From contig NZ_JACHYE010000005.1 of assembly GCF_014192645.1 (NCBI RefSeq), positions 221,923 through 285,922 on the forward strand: a stretch of DNA of 64,000 nucleotides, given 5' to 3'. The translations under genes were made by a program, and so were the position numbers. The notes beneath the pieces were generated by a model that saw nothing but the letters and a program-made list of their open reading frames with translations, ran no database searches and was not told the origin of the DNA. The stretch is from Herbaspirillum sp. Sphag64 (GTDB lineage Bacteria; Pseudomonadota; Gammaproteobacteria; Burkholderiales; Burkholderiaceae_D). Below, piece by piece: positions 63,907 to 64,000 of the stretch (position 1 is its first letter; each line of letters opens with the position of its first letter).

Positions 63907-64000
63907 TGAACTGACCCCATAAAGTTGGACGGTTTAATTGCTAGGCAGCCAAAGGCTGAGTTCTGTATTGCACAGGACTCAGCCCTTTTAATTTGGTCTT
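63907..64000 (-). mobile_element. IS3-family insertion sequence, right-hand part only
   Basis: TGAACTGACCCC at 63907, with AAGTTGGAC, resembles the terminal inverted repeat of many IS3-family elements, followed by the 3' end of a transposase gene on the minus strand. The rest lies beyond the window. Confidence 0.8.
63941..64000 (-). CDS. IS3-family transposase OrfB, C-terminal 19 residues
   Basis: The frame enters from the right edge and reads KTKLKGLSPVQYRTQPLAA before a TAG at 63943-63941. KLKGLSPVQYRTQ is the typical C-terminal end of IS3-family DDE transposases, derived from rve-type integrase cores. The catalytic DDE residues and any frameshift between OrfA and OrfB are outside the window. 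Confidence 0.82.
   Translation of the reverse strand, partial: KTKLKGLSPVQYRTQPLAA

Noticed and set aside
1..64000. CRISPR array, prophage, tRNA or rRNA genes
   Set aside because: No regularly spaced direct repeats, phage structural genes, or cloverleaf or rRNA sequences were seen on reading the window; a covariance-model scan was not possible.

Overview
The window looks like chromosomal DNA of a betaproteobacterium, probably Burkholderiales and perhaps Oxalobacteraceae. The evidence is gene order typical of that group: yqgE-ruvX-pyrR-pyrB-pyrX-plsC, and polA / DUF2782 / thrB / BPSS1780-type membrane protein. The family-level placement is inference. No tRNA, rRNA or CRISPR array was seen. 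A 3'-terminal piece of an IS3-family insertion sequence enters at the right edge.

Region 1 (1-27 kb) is a large surface-glycan locus, more AT-rich than the rest. A short plus-strand group (RmlD-like reductase cut by the window edge, a kinase/nucleotidyltransferase fusion, a sugar-1-phosphate nucleotidyltransferase) converges on a ten-gene minus-strand run (11.85 to 3.36 kb). That run encodes two epimerase/dehydratases, a GmhA-like SIS isomerase, a split transketolase, a HAD phosphatase, an APH-fold kinase, a methyltransferase, an alcohol dehydrogenase and a PhyH oxygenase. Together they look like a pathway for an unusual, possibly heptose-derived, modified sugar. Upstream on the same strand (23.57 to 11.96 kb) is a complete-looking legionaminic acid pathway (legB, legC, legG, legI, legH, ptmE, ptmF, legF, ptmA), preceded by rmlA, gmd and fcl. 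At 23.7-27.0 kb a GT-C glycosyltransferase, a polyprenyl-phosphate GT2 enzyme and an SMR/ArnE-like flippase form a likely periplasmic glycosylation module.

Region 2 (27.3-32.8 kb) is housekeeping: apaH, overlapping tail to tail with a plsC-like acyltransferase, then the pyrimidine operon, whose dihydroorotase-like member has lost its metal-binding histidines. Region 3 (32.9-39.4 kb) is a six-gene catabolic operon: ferredoxin reductase, NMT1-type ABC transporter, Rieske oxygenase and a deaminase-like amidohydrolase. It points to uptake and breakdown of an unidentified, probably N-heterocyclic, compound; an operator-like inverted repeat lies over its putative promoter.

Region 4 (39.5-48.1 kb) holds a Tat-exported dienelactone-hydrolase-like protein, polA and a LOG-family gene with abutting divergent start codons, the DUF2782 gene, thrB, a BPSS1780-type membrane protein and an Aer-like chemoreceptor. 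A three-way-junction terminator stands directly before thrB. Region 5 (48.1-58.5 kb) is a polyol utilisation cluster resembling the mtl operon of Pseudomonas fluorescens: ABC transporter, HAD phosphatase, mannitol/arabinitol dehydrogenase, xylulokinase, a divergent SorC-type regulator and fructokinase. The divergent control region carries repeated GAGCAAA elements. Region 6 (58.5-64 kb) has uvrD with a LexA box and an apparently leaderless start, an unrecognised protein with an internal repeat, an MFS transporter, dps and the IS end.
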